DNA from: Meghimatium bilineatum
Lineage: Eukaryota > Mollusca > Gastropoda > Stylommatophora > Philomycidae
Direction: 5' to 3'
NCBI GenBank assembly: GCA_034231615.1
Contig: CM067298.1
Coordinates: 35,718,127 to 35,782,126, forward strand
DNA length: 64,000 nt
Below the pieces are notes generated by a model that saw nothing but the letters and a program-made list of their open reading frames with translations, was not told where the DNA came from and did not search any database. Below, in pieces: positions 1-11,700 of this stretch. Positions within the stretch are counted from its first letter, which is position 1. Every line of letters starts with the position of its first letter. The position numbers and the translations under genes were made by a program.

Positions 1-62
1 GCGAAGTGGTACAGAGCGCGTCTGTGATGGCAAAGTTACCGAGTTCGATCCTCACCACAGGC
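1..62 (+). repeat. tRNA-like head of a SINE
   Basis: The first 60 bases look like a tRNA-derived promoter: an A-box-like stretch (GCGAAGTGGTACAGAGCGC) followed by a B-box-like stretch (GAGTTCGATCC). This is the usual head of a tRNA-derived SINE. The left part is cut off by the window edge, so the repeat's extent is unknown. A true tRNA is unlikely because no acceptor stem can be closed. Confidence 0.35.
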
Positions 63-1384
63 AATTGTGCATCCGGACCGTTCAGAAAGCAATGGCAACC
101 TACTGAACGTATTTATATTGCCTAGAAAATCACCACAGCCAACAAATGCTGGGTTGATAGCTACGTCCTGGATAGGATATGCTACCAATTTTTTTTTAAC
201 CACATTAAATTGTCTGACCACTACACTTTGTGATTGTCCAGTCTGTAAGTGTCCAATGATGAAGTATCACTTTTCTGTAGTGAGATGAGCCATATTTGTG
301 CATTGAATTTTCAATTGAATTTATTTGAAGACCGTCAACTTTTATAGGCATTCAATAATATGGTAGGAGAGTTTTGTGTTCAGTAAGTTTCATGGGATTC
401 TCATGAACCTGTCATGAGTTATTGCCAAAACTGTTGTTTTAACCTTGACCTCTTTCATGTCCCCACGAATCATGAGGTGAGTACAATTCAGGTAACCATG
501 AGAAGTTAATGACCAGGTGACACAGTCGATAGGTTGAATGATTCCCATTCATAATGTTGTCAGCATCACACCTGCCACCTTTACTTTCTCAGAAGATTTT
601 ACCCATTTTCTTCGGCTGGGTTGGTCTAGTGATTTTAAAATAATTTTTAAAAGTGATTTTTGGGTTAGTGATTTTAAAATGATTTATGGTTTAACTTAAA
701 ATTAACTCTTGGATTACCCAACTAGGAAGCCAGTTCACTAATAACTGAGCTACCACAGCCTAAAATGAAAACACAGTCATACATTACTTAATGGCTATGG
801 TGATGCCTTTTGGCTGGGAGCAGACCTCCATTTTTAAAACAGTATAGAAATGATGTCTTGTTACAAAGATACTCATCTCATAAAAGTGAATTGTTGAATC
901 TTTGAGCCATTCACATATAAGATAAACATCTTTAAACAGACACAAACACCTCAAATCTATTTCTACTGATAGTGCATTTCAGGATACTCTCCGCAGATAA
1001 TGGATATGCAAATTTAGAAAGGGAATAAAAATATATGTCGAACCATTCAGCTCATGCTATATTTGATAAATTACATCATTACTGAAGAAACATGTCTGTT
1101 GCTGCAACAATGAAATATGAAGGTCCTCTACACTGTCTTGAAGATAAAATACAGTAAGACATGTTACAGCTGTACATTGTATCAATTTAAGTGGCAAAAA
1201 TCTGTCAAGATTCAACAATTACCCGGTATACATTTTCAGGACTATTTTTCAAGACTGCAAATTACTGGCCACCCATGTAACCCATATGAATGAACTTGAG
1301 CCCAATACTTAATTAAAACATCTATACAGCATCATAACAACCCACACATAAAATCAGTAAATATGTCATTTGTCATCAAGCAAA
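63..1384. other. No recognised gene or repeat
   Basis: AT-rich non-coding sequence. Only short open frames with no family resemblance are present. Exon 1 of NMRK, which should encode about ten residues ending in GISG, was looked for here and up to 5640 and was not found. Confidence 0.4.
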
Positions 1385-1545
1385 TATATACGGTTGTGAG
1401 TCATGGAATTAAATAAAACAGTAGCAAAGAGAATCGCTGCTTCTGAAAACAGATCCTACAGAAGAATTTTATGTATACCATGGACAGCTAAAAATACAAA
1501 TCAAGAAGTATTAAGACCAATAAACGCTTAAAAGTACTGACTCCT
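1385..1545 (+). mobile_element. LINE reverse transcriptase C-terminal fragment
   Basis: The translation reads YGCESW, then after a frameshift RSYRRILCIPWTAKNTNQEV. This matches the conserved block after the RT domain of non-LTR retrotransposons (YGCESW...RRMLRIPWT...TNEEV). The copy is broken by stops and frameshifts. Confidence 0.65.
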
Positions 1546-1644
1546 TAACAATTCCATAACAAGAAAGCAGAGTTTTTTTTTGTCATATAAAGAGACATAA
1601 CAGCATGGAAAGATTAATAGCCGAAGGCAGTAGTTAAAAGTCAT

Positions 1645-1975
1645 ATGACATGCCTTTATATTGAGGTTATCTTCTTATAGAAGCTTCATTGCATGTCATC
1701 TATACAATCCCGTAGTCGTAACCTTCGATAACAGTTACCATGTTGTTCTGACAGGCCGACATTGTGCTTGAACTAGTTATGGGCGCAACGTGGGTGGGCG
1801 GAACAACAAAGAAACCTGTCGCAAGGGCCAGAGTTGTGCCCTGATGTCGACGTCTGTTTCAGCAGCATTAGACGCGAAACACCATCAAGTCGGATGACTG
1901 CTGGAACAGAGGGCGGAGCACTTATGGGAATGCCCCACGTGCTGTGAGGCCAGTTTCTAATCAAGAATGCCCATT
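1645..1975 (+). repeat. 3' tail repeat of an RNase H LINE, copy 1
   Basis: This segment is the reverse complement of 9250-9590 with few differences, giving a long inverted pair that flanks the first NMRK exons. Its right end (TTTCTAATCAAGAAT) is shared with the 3' ends of the LINE copies at 45782 and 52970, so it is the 3' end of the same LINE lineage. A short hairpin around GAAGCTTC lies near the left end. Confidence 0.6.
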
Positions 1976-2029
1976 CAGCGAAAATCTTTATAAAAATAAC
2001 TCCCAAAAAGTTGTTTCTTTTTTTATAGA

Positions 2030-2225
2030 TAAATACTAAATAAAGTATACAGGTTACCGTATATACCTAACTATAGATATGAAATAATAATAAATAACAA
2101 TAAAACATAGAACAAAGACAATTATCAACGTGTCGGTCCTAACAGGACCTTTATCAAGAAACAAATAACGATTTAGAAAATGAAACCGTAAAATTTATAA
2201 CCAAGATGACTGGATAATGGTTTCC
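2030..2225 (-). repeat. Penelope-like terminal repeat piece with hairpin
   Basis: On the - strand, a GGTCC/GGACC hairpin sits inside TTGATAAAGGTCC and GGACCGACACGTTG. Related copies lie at 37934-38360 and 39040-39150. The arrangement resembles the hairpin plus GAAACGT motif seen at 55008 and 60479. No protein is encoded here. Confidence 0.4.
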
Positions 2226-2229
2226 TCAC

Positions 2230-2995
2230 CCAAAATCATTTGGGTAATGATACTAGGCAATGACAAAAGGGACAACAAATTTAGCCCTGGCCCAACTCTG
2301 CTGTCAAGCTTTCCTAAACTGGATATACACTTGCAGAGAGAAAGGGTTCCGTACATGATGGGATTTTAGCCCTGGCCCAACTCTACTGCCAAGTTTTCCT
2401 ATACCGGAAATACACGTGCAGAGAGAAAGGGTTCAGTACTCGATGGGCTCAGGCGCTATTGGGACAAGGTCGCTCAGCTCGAGGACGCCTTGCTCTCAAA
2501 CGCGTGGTGTGACAATGTCTTTGCTCACAATGTCTTTGAACGACACCTCGGGTAGGAGGGCGAACGAGCCAGGGTCCAACTCCTTCTGATGAGTTCTTCC
2601 TCATGCGGAACCAGGCTCGCGGATAAGAAACGGTTCAGTACCCAATGGGCACAGGCACAGTACGTCCAACTGTATGAGGTGAGTTCATAGACGGTGGAAC
2701 ACCTCGTGCGAGATAGACGTGGGCGATAATTGTCTAGACGAAGAGTCACTACACACCTGCAGCCCGGCGACAGATAGACAGGCTGTCACGGACTAGGGAA
2801 GCCTACCCGAATTAAAGGCATGATGAAAACGGATGTGCTGAACCTCAAGTGGCCAACCGAAGTGCACATAACACAGTTCTACTATGGAACTTGCAGCACA
2901 ATGTACTTCACGCTCCCTGGCGGAAATTACACAATATATTCATTGTGGTTATATGAGAGCGAATGCAGAAGAAGAAGAATATATGCAGAAAACAT
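2230..2995 (+). mobile_element. Long non-coding retroposon, truncated copy
   Basis: This is related to the inner and 3' parts of the full copies at 52984-54182 and 21108-22176. It contains the internal modules ending in AGAGAAAGGGTTC...GATGGG twice, then the junction CCCGAATT, then the SINE-like 3' module beginning near 2825. It ends in a GCAGAAGAAGAAG tail. The 5' part of the family is missing. Confidence 0.6.
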
Positions 2996-3240
2996 TATGC
3001 GGAATGTACAATCAGACCTACATTATGAATACTTTCATCCTCTCAATATCAGAGGTCATAAGATTCCAGAAAGTAGGTACACAGATGACACCATCCTTAT
3101 ATAAGGAAGGCCCACAGGTCTAGAACACGTGATTATGTCAGTACAAAAATTACAGCAAGGCACGAAGATCAAAATAATGCTTATCAATAGAGATGGACTC
3201 AAACATACAAAAACTTTTGACAACGAACCACTGGAAAATG

Positions 3241-3795
3241 TCAACAACTTTGAATGTGCGGATCAACCATTAATATCTGTATGTCCATCTGTATGTCTGT
3301 GGGATTGGGTGTTAGTTGGGTGACTTGTCCCTGAATGTCATTCCTGATATAAGTAATTATGCCACAGCAGTTGGTACACTTACAGGCATAGCTGATATAT
3401 CCTGACAGATATGGGTCAGTGTCTTTGTGTATAGTCTCCTGTAAGAGGGCCACATGTATCTTATGAGCATGTAGTAAATTAGCGAGCTCTAGTGTTTTGT
3501 TTCTTATTCCACAGATGTTCAGTTGTAGAATATTAAGTGTAGACTTTGTTTTATGAAAATCTTGGCTCTGTTGGTTCTCCCTCCAAGGTTTTCTGGGTTT
3601 AATGTTTTGATGCTTGTGCAGGTGTTGTTGCTGTGTTGTGTATTGTGCATGTCTGTGTTTGTGCTGATGTTTTGGATGCGTTCCAGTAGTTAATTTCTCA
3701 GACAGAGCAGCCTGGTTACCCACTGCCTGCCGCGGACCTTGATAGCCGAGGCGACGTCCGATCTCGTTTGTAATTAGTATGTTTTGTACTGGCAT
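3241..3795 (-). pseudogene. LINE endonuclease (EEP) N-terminal fragment
   Basis: The 184-residue frame runs from a basic, glutamine- and histidine-rich leader into LNILQLNICGIRNKTLEL and HVALLQETIHKD. This is the start of an apurinic-type endonuclease domain of non-LTR retrotransposons (first motif LQxNxxG, second motif with the catalytic E in QET). Only the N-terminal third of the domain is present; the frame stops before the reverse transcriptase. The fragment belongs to the same LINE as the 5' region at 3800-4190. Confidence 0.75.
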
Positions 3796-4190
3796 TATAT
3801 TGCTGGGGAGTCTGTGGATTTTTGTCCCACCCCAGGACAGAGAAAAACTATCACACTACTAGGAAGGAAGGTTTCAACCTATGAACTGCTCCGAGCCACT
3901 GCAGCCAAGATAGGGTTCACTGTGCTCATTCCCCGCCACCAATTGACTACTGGTTATGCCGAACTTCTCTTGCTCCAGGCATGCAACCAAATGTTCAAGT
4001 CAAAAGGATCATCACGTCCTGAGTCAGTGTGCCTCTATGATGGACCTCAGCCATAGGAAAAACAGTGCTGTCAGTTTCCTCCTCCCCACTGCTGCGCAGC
4101 AAATCTCTAGCTCTCTCCCAAACACAGAGGGTGCATACATAAACAAAGAAAAATAATGCAACATGGCATAAAATACATTGTAACAAAAAA
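3796..4190 (-). mobile_element. LINE 5' region
   Basis: The reverse complement matches 49500-49900 over most of its length, including the stretches GACTCAGGACGTGA and GAGCACAGTGAACCC. It lies directly upstream of the endonuclease frame, so it is read as the 5' untranslated region or first frame of that LINE. Confidence 0.55.
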
Positions 4191-4194
4191 TTTA

Positions 4195-4370
4195 AAGTAT
4201 GAGAGGCATAATTGTATAGATGACATGCCATGAAGCTTCTATAATAGATAACCTCAATATAACGGCATGTCATCTACTTAGGTTTTTCTGTTGCATGGGT
4301 GGTTTGTCTAATGGGCCATTGGTGAGACCCACAGACGCAAACCATGCGGACAGCCTAAATTAAACATGAA
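4195..4370 (-). repeat. Repeat related to 9510-9660
   Basis: Shares the hairpin block around GAAGCTTCTATAA and the run GGTGAGACCCACAGACGC with 9510-9660. It appears to be a shorter copy of the element at 1645-1975 and 9250-9660. Confidence 0.5.
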
Positions 4371-4374
4371 GTTT

Positions 4375-4965
4375 GTAATTCCAATTGTAGAAGGTCTGAG
4401 GGTTTTACTATTGGTCTATCAGACCAACTGTTATACAATAGTATCACATTATGTCTCAGTAGATTACATGCCAGGAGTTTTTTCTGTTTTCCACATTTTG
4501 CAAATCACACTGGGGGAACCAGAAGAGATCCAGCCCTGACCATGATCCCTGCTGCCATTGTGCATGTGGTACATGAGGGCGTGGTAAAAAGCAATGCTGT
4601 GCAGGATGTGAAATTCTCTCTAAGAACCCAGAATCCAGCCAACATATTAACCCTGCGTAATTAGAGAGCCCCTCGGATGGCAGGGAATGAATAGCTGGCT
4701 GCCCAACCTATTTCAGTGACCACGGTCCAGAGCTGGGTTTCTGTGGATACTTGGCAAGATAGAATGTATGGCAGGGGAAATGAAGCCCATGACTCTAACT
4801 CTGCATTTTGTGGAAGGGTAGAAAAGTCACAAGACCCCTAGAATTTACCCCCTCTGAGTAGGTGACCTCTTCACAAAGCATTGCACTCTGCTGAGTCTTC
4901 TGGGTATGAAATGAAGCTCAGGAGAGACATTTCCATTGCACACAGGAAGTAATAGCTTATCTCTC
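4375..4965. other. No recognised gene
   Basis: Moderately GC-rich non-coding stretch between two repeats. It may be more LINE-derived sequence, but no second copy was recognised in the window. Confidence 0.3.
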
Positions 4966-4969
4966 ATTC

Positions 4970-5250
4970 TTCTTCTTCTGCGTTCGTTCTCGAACTCCTG
5001 CAGATTAGCAGGATGTAGTCCGGAGAACGGAATGTGTTGTGTCATGGTTTACAGCATTGCTGCAATATCTGCGTCTTTCGACCCCTGACACATCCGACTT
5101 CAGCGTGGCTTTGGGTCACTGACCCTATATGGGATGGGACAGCCAACTCCATCCCATAACCTCCTTAGTCGTCTTTTACGACATGCGTGGAAGGTAAACA
5201 GTGTTGCTATTCTTTGTTCCCCTTTCGGGCCCTGGCAACACACGGGCGTT
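4970..5250 (-). mobile_element. SINE, GAA-tailed family, near-complete copy
   Basis: Read on the - strand, it starts with a head containing GGGGAACAAAGAATAG, continues through GTCGTAAAAGACGACTAAGG, a palindromic GGGTCAGTGACCC block and GAAGTCGGATGTG, and ends in GAACGAACGCAGAAGAAGAAG. Copies of parts recur at 5757, 6783, 9115, 19710, 26680, 32060, 50740, 54200, 61180 and 62930, making this the commonest repeat in the window. The GTCGTAAAAGACGACTAA block is, from memory, widespread in invertebrate SINEs. Confidence 0.7.
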
Positions 5251-5649
5251 ATCTCTCATAATTCCTAGGGATTGATAGAACAACAAATCGGTAATTTGAT
5301 TCCAAATGTAAATGTAAAAACAGCTCTAGTGTGTGAGGATTGACATTATTGAACTTAGATTTCCCATACTCCATCCTTCTCAAATAAGCACCTTCCAAGA
5401 TTACCATTCATATCACGTAATTCTGTAGCTTCAAGCAATAATTCTGAAAAATGCACTTGTAAACTAGACATCACAACTCAGATTTAAACCCGCGACCTCT
5501 TGATCACAGGGCAAATGGCTTTACCATGATGCCAGGAAATCAATATGGGCATGTTCAATGAAACCTGATAAATTCTGAGTAAAATACTGTTTGTTAGCAT
5601 TTATGTTAATGAGTACATGTATTGAAAATGTTACATTTTTCTATATTAG

Positions 5650-5740
5650 GGCCACAAACAGTGGAAAAACAACTATCAGCTCCATGTTGTGTAGAGTTTT
5701 ACCTCATTCAGAATGGATTAGTCAGGATGACTACTTTTTG
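5650..5740 (+). CDS. NMRK: NMRK exon with the P-loop
   Basis: Acceptor TATATTAG at 5649 and donor GTAAGA at 5741. The exon opens with one base completing the previous codon, then reads ATNSGKTTISS and SEWISQDDYFL. The P-loop binds ATP phosphates, and the Asp pair in SQDD includes the presumed general base. Human NMRK1 has TNSGKTT and SQDDFF in the same places. The exon ends in phase 0. Confidence 0.93.
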
Positions 5741-8700
5741 GTAAGATAATTATTTTTTGGCATTTATTCTCAAACTCCCACCAGATCTATCTTATAGCAG
5801 GACAATGGTTCTACAAGATTTCCAGCAGGATGTAGCCCAGAGAGCGAAAGCGCATTTGTGTCTTCGTTTTATTTGTGCCAATGTCCCAGCACATCCAACT
5901 TTTACATTTGGTTTGATTGATTGTGGATTGTTTATGAAGGAAATATCTGTAACATGATGCTATTGAGATCACATTTTGTTACATACATTTGAAAACTGTC
6001 TGTAAAACAGGATCAGTTATCCCTTATGGTTTTGGGAGTCAGTATAGGGAAGCTAATCTTGATAATCAATGTTGTGTTCATTTCCATGTACTTTAATTCT
6101 CTTGTCTCCCAAATTAAAATAGATACCTGGAATTTCTAAATTTCTAGAAAATTCTAAATTGCCTTCCAGCTATCATACAAATGCTCTACCTCTGACCCTT
6201 TAGCAAGCTTAAATGTTTTATTCACACGTCAATCAGCTGTCATTTACAATGAATAGTGTGTGCCTTATTTTTTTTAACAATCTGCACTACTGCTTTCATT
6301 TGTGTTGAAAAACTTTCCACACAAACATTGTTTGCATTGTATGTTGCATTCATATTTTAAAAAGCTCGGAAAATTTTTCATCTTCATGACACTTGATTAG
6401 AAACCTAGGAACATTCCTATAAACGCTCCACTCTTCATTCCAGCAGCTATGATCCAAGAGTATGCAGACTCAAAGTCCCAGTCAGATGTTAATTATGTGA
6501 TTTTAACTTTCTAGAGGGGACACACTTTCTTCCCTCACCCCTGGTTATGCACCATATTTTTCATTCTTCTTATGAGACATTATCACCTCCAGCACCGCCT
6601 TCTTCACTCTGTAGTAAATTAATGACCCATTGAGCCAGAAAACCATTATTTGAGTCTATAAGTGCAAGAGACCCATCAGTAGTAACACTCTTAGGCTTGT
6701 GAATTGCAATTTTGTCAGAAATAAGTAACTTCTTTAATCCAAAATAAATATCATCTCCCTAGTATGACTTTTCAAAGGAATCAATTTCAACAAGTCTGAC
6801 ACAGCCGAAGATACATGTTGGACCATTGGCACAATAAAACAGTGACACAGAGCATTTCCATTATTTGGACTACATGCTGCCGGAAATCTAGTAGGACCAT
6901 TGTCTGCTACAAGAGAGAACTAGTGGGAGTTTGAGAATGGATGCTGAAGAAGAATACATCTTACAATAAATGGTAACTGAACAATGCTAGTTAATATGTC
7001 AACTAATTGTGCCTACTCGTAATAGGATACCATGGCTAATCAGAACTGTAAAACTATTCTGAAATTAGCATTCCTGACAGGATGAATGGAAGATGCTAAA
7101 GAATAAATGTTTTTCTTTTTAAAACCACTATAAAAAATGAAAATTATATAAAAATAATGTAAACAAATGGATGTGAAATTTATCAGGTATATGCTCCTTT
7201 ATATCTTGCAGCATCAGGGGTTGAAGAGTTCTCTGGAGTTTGCTTTTTTGTGTGCTTCATATATGTTTGTTTCGTGGACTCTTTTATTTCTGTAATCTAT
7301 CTTTTGCTTGGTCTGCTCCTGACTTTCTATCCATCGTGTTCGTATAGCAATGCTTTTTGAGGGGCACTATCTGATGGTAGTCTGGAAGCATGTAAAAACC
7401 ACTTAATCTTTTGTCTTCTGATGTGATCCAGGATCAACATTGTGTTTGTTAGTCTTCTGATGTTTTCATTTCTGATTGTCTCTTATTGTTACTCTGAGAA
7501 TTCTACAAAAAGTCATTTTTGTTGTAACTATTTTTTTTGTTGCTTTTGTTTTTAAGTGTCCACATCTGACATTGGTAGCATAGTGATGGTATGATGATCA
7601 TTTATATAGTACAGTTTTGATGTTCATGTTCAAATGTTTGGTTTTGAAAATAGAAGTCATCTGCAATATTATGTGTTTTTGTTGGTTAAATATGAGAAAA
7701 CCTTCAACAATAAGAATTGATGTCATGTGTTATTCTGCTGTCATCTGTTTCATTCTTCAACATCCTTCACCATCCAATCCATCTCTAATTATTAGAAATA
7801 GGTATAATAGAAAAGGAAACAAAAGTAATAAATCAACATAAAATTGTTTATGATATTATAGGACATATCTAAAAATGACATAGCATTGTTTGCTTCCATG
7901 GTTCCAAATTGTTATACATGACTAATATTGGACAAAATACTATAGTAATTGATTGCAGAAGAAGAAATTGAGTTACCAGTGATTTTTTAGATTGAATACA
8001 TTGTTGCTTAAAAATGTATATTTTCTTACAGTATGTTTGTTTCATTTGTGTTCTGATTTGTGCAAACTAGAGCTCACAATTGCACTTTCTTCTTTCTTTT
8101 CTTTCTTTTAGGCACCAGATGACCCAAATGTAGAGATGAAAGATGGATATCAGAATTGGGATAGTATGTTATTATTAATAGCTTTGTTATCTTGAAAATA
8201 TAAATGAAATTCAAAGAATTAATGTCATTATACTCTAGGTATACCCTTGTTCTCTGGCTGTTTCAGCAGATGGGTAGGGGTCTGCATACTGATTGTCACC
8301 ATAGCTCACTGGTTATGTATGTCTAATTCATCATAAACTCCTACCAAATGCATGTCATGTGTGATTTCAAAATCTCATAAGTAGATTATGCTTTTCATAT
8401 TTATATTTATTTATCATTCTCCGGACACCAGTAGCATTCATGTGAAAGGAACATCTTATCTGTTGTAGCTCACATGCAGACTATAACTTGTACCAGTCTT
8501 TATTTTTTACATTACTCCAAGCATATATAGTATCTTCACAATTGCTGTGTTTGTAACTCAGTCAATGGCTATTACATGTGTTACAATTGGTGTGTTTGTA
8601 ACTCAGTCAATGGCTATTACATGTGTTACAATTGGTGTGTTTATAACAGTCACAACTTTCTTTCTTGATAAACACCAGATGGTTGCATTGTGACCTGAAT

Positions 8701-11700
8701 AGTGTGAGGATGCCATCTATAGTCAACGGTGGATAGAACCATCTGTACTTTAATAATAATAATAGCATCTATCTCAAGTTGAAAAATCCATTGTTATGTA
8801 TTTATGCAAGACTATTCCTGTGTGGTGTATATATGAGAAACTAAAGAAGCTTTATAATGAGAAGCTTCAATTTGTTTGGTTTGTCAACATTTTGATCATT
8901 GAACTAAACCTTAACTATAAAATTGTCCACAAAACAGCACATAACATAAATGTGATGTTTTTTCATCTTATGATACTCTTGTGCTACTCTCTGGTGTGTA
9001 TCTTTCACACTTTAATATAGTCACAGTATAACATTGCCCAACTATAAAATTATCTTTAGAGGGTGTGTTTGCTTGGGAGTTGGCATTGTTCAGTAAGCTG
9101 GTTTTTGGTACATTCTATTCTTCTGCTGGTTAGCAGGATGTTGTCTGGAATACAAAGTATACTGCTTCATGGTTTACGTCTTGGCTGTTATCTGCACTTT
9201 TAGACTGATAATCTGACTTCTGCACATTATTTTTGGGTACATATTGTCATCTCCTTGATTCTTGATTAGAAAAACTGGCCTCACAGCACGTGGGGCATTC
9301 CCATAAGTGCTCCGCACTCTGTTTCATCAGTCATTCAACTCGATGGTGTTTCTAGTCCAATGTCGCTGAAACAGACGTTGACATCAGGGCACAACTCTGG
9401 CCCTTGTGACAGGTTTCTTTGTTGTTCCGTCCACCCATGCTGTGCTCGTAACTAGTTCAAGCACAATGTCTGCCTGTCAGAACAACATTGTAACTGTTAT
9501 CGAAGGTTACGACTACGGGGTTGTATAGATGACGTGCCATGAAGCTTCTATAAGAAGATAACCTCAATATAAAGGCATGTCATCTACTAAGGTTTTCTGT
9601 TGCATGGTTGGTTTGTCTAGTGAGCCATTGGTGAGACCCACAGACACAACCGCATGCGCGAATTACTTGATCATTACTCGTAGACCAGACTGCCTTGTAG
9701 TTCTGGTTTGCTGACTTTGATATTAGCAGTCAATTAGAAAACATGGGTGACATCCTAAAAAGCAAAGATGAAAGCTATTTGAACATTTAATGAGAACGAG
9801 CCCTGCAAGGACATACATCCCTTATTTGGGTGCCAAAGATGAAAAATGAAAATGATGACTCAGAAAAACATGGAGACATGATGGAAAAATGAAGCACAGA
9901 TTTCTGTTAAGGAACAGTGCATTAAATATTTTTAGATGGAAATATATGCCTCATGTGGCACTAAGCATGGTTAAGTAGTACATGTACACACACACACACA
10001 CATAATGAAATAACTATCAAATCTGCCCAAGAGCCAACTACACATCATTGGTAATCCTAGTAACAGATTGTCGCATTCATTCTGTCTAAATGAGTGAGGA
10101 TTTCAAAGAGAGGACATTTTTTAGCATACAAAATTCCTTGCTGAAATGTAGTCTGACTCCATCTATCAATGCAGACCCGAATTTGGGTGCTGAGATGTTT
10201 TATCGAACCGATTCTTTTTTATGGATGTGAAGCATGAACAAGAAAATTCAAAGTGAATTGGAGGCTACAGAAATGTGGTTTCTGAGAAGAATGATGAAAA
10301 TTCCATGGACAGCCAAGAAAACTAATGCTGAGGTTCTCATTGATGCTGGCGTAAAAAGATCAATCATATCAAACATTAGAGGCAGACAGTCAAGGTTTCT
10401 AGGGCATGTGCTGAGAAGAACACAGCTTGAACACTTAATAACCACTGGAAAAATCAAAGGGAGAATAGATAGAGGTCGACAAAGAGAAAAATTACTAGAT
10501 GGGCTTGTATCGTGGCATGGTAGAAGCTCACCAACCGAGCTTATTGACAACACAAGAGACAGAGAGTCGTGGAGAAACATGATCGCCTATGCCAGTCGGC
10601 ATGGCACTTGATTGATTGATATGTATGTAGTACAGATATCAATCAAGTTGTAAACTGCAATACAATACGTTTTAGGGCAAACAAAGAAGAGAAATCCAGA
10701 TTTCAGAAAAAAGTTTGTCCTAAAATAAGTTTTTTAAATCTTAGTTTCACATTTTTATGTTTTTTTTCCAGCACTCAGTTCATTAGAGATGGATAGGATG
10801 GTGAGGGATGTTGAAGAATGGATCAGACGACAGCAGAATAACACAGTGAAATCAATTCTTATTGTTGAAGGTTTTCTCATATTTAACCATAGGTAGTAAC
10901 TTTGAAATCTTGAAAATGTAGCCAGAAAGGCAGACTTATGTTATAATTATTCTAGATAAAGATGTATTACTTAGGTTTCAAGGGCTGTTTACTAATTTCT
11001 GAACCATATTCTATTCTCAAATACTTTAATACTTAGTATTGTGGCACAGTGAATTCCTCTATAGCACATTCTTTTATAACAAATTTTCCTATATAACAAT
11101 TTTCAACATCCCCAATTATATTTATTCTATATTGTTTGTACTGTATATAGCAAATGTCTGTTATTACATACATATTTTGTTGGTCCAGACCAAGTTTGTT
11201 TAATGGGATTTCACCGTATTAACCTGATGCATGTGAGAACAACGTGCCAATGTATGTACCAAACAGGAAATCAGTAACATTGCACATGCGTGCTATATGC
11301 AGACAAACTGAATAAGTAAAGGACAAAGACAAGCCTGTAATCAAGTTAAACTTTTAGCAAGCCCATTTAAAATTACGCATTCTTTCCCCAGCCACCTGGG
11401 TTTTTTTAAATTTGTGTTATTTTTGATGGGTGTTTTGAAAACACAATAACGTTTTTATTTTGATAGGTTTTGAAATAATTTTTTGCACGTGTAAATAAAG
11501 AATTGCATACTGCAAATATGTGTATTTTTTTGTTTGTTGGTATAATGGTGTGAGAAAGTGGTAAAGATGTTTTTTTCACAAAATAAAAAAACACAAACAT
11601 GGGTGTTGCTGTTTGGAGAGTGCAATAACTTTATTGTTTTTAGGGATTTTAAAATATTTGTGCATGTAAATAAATAATTGAATACTGCATATATTAGTGT

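Noticed and set aside
3784-4056. 90-codon + strand frame
   Set aside because: It is the antisense of the LINE 5' region, which has a second copy at 49485-49910.
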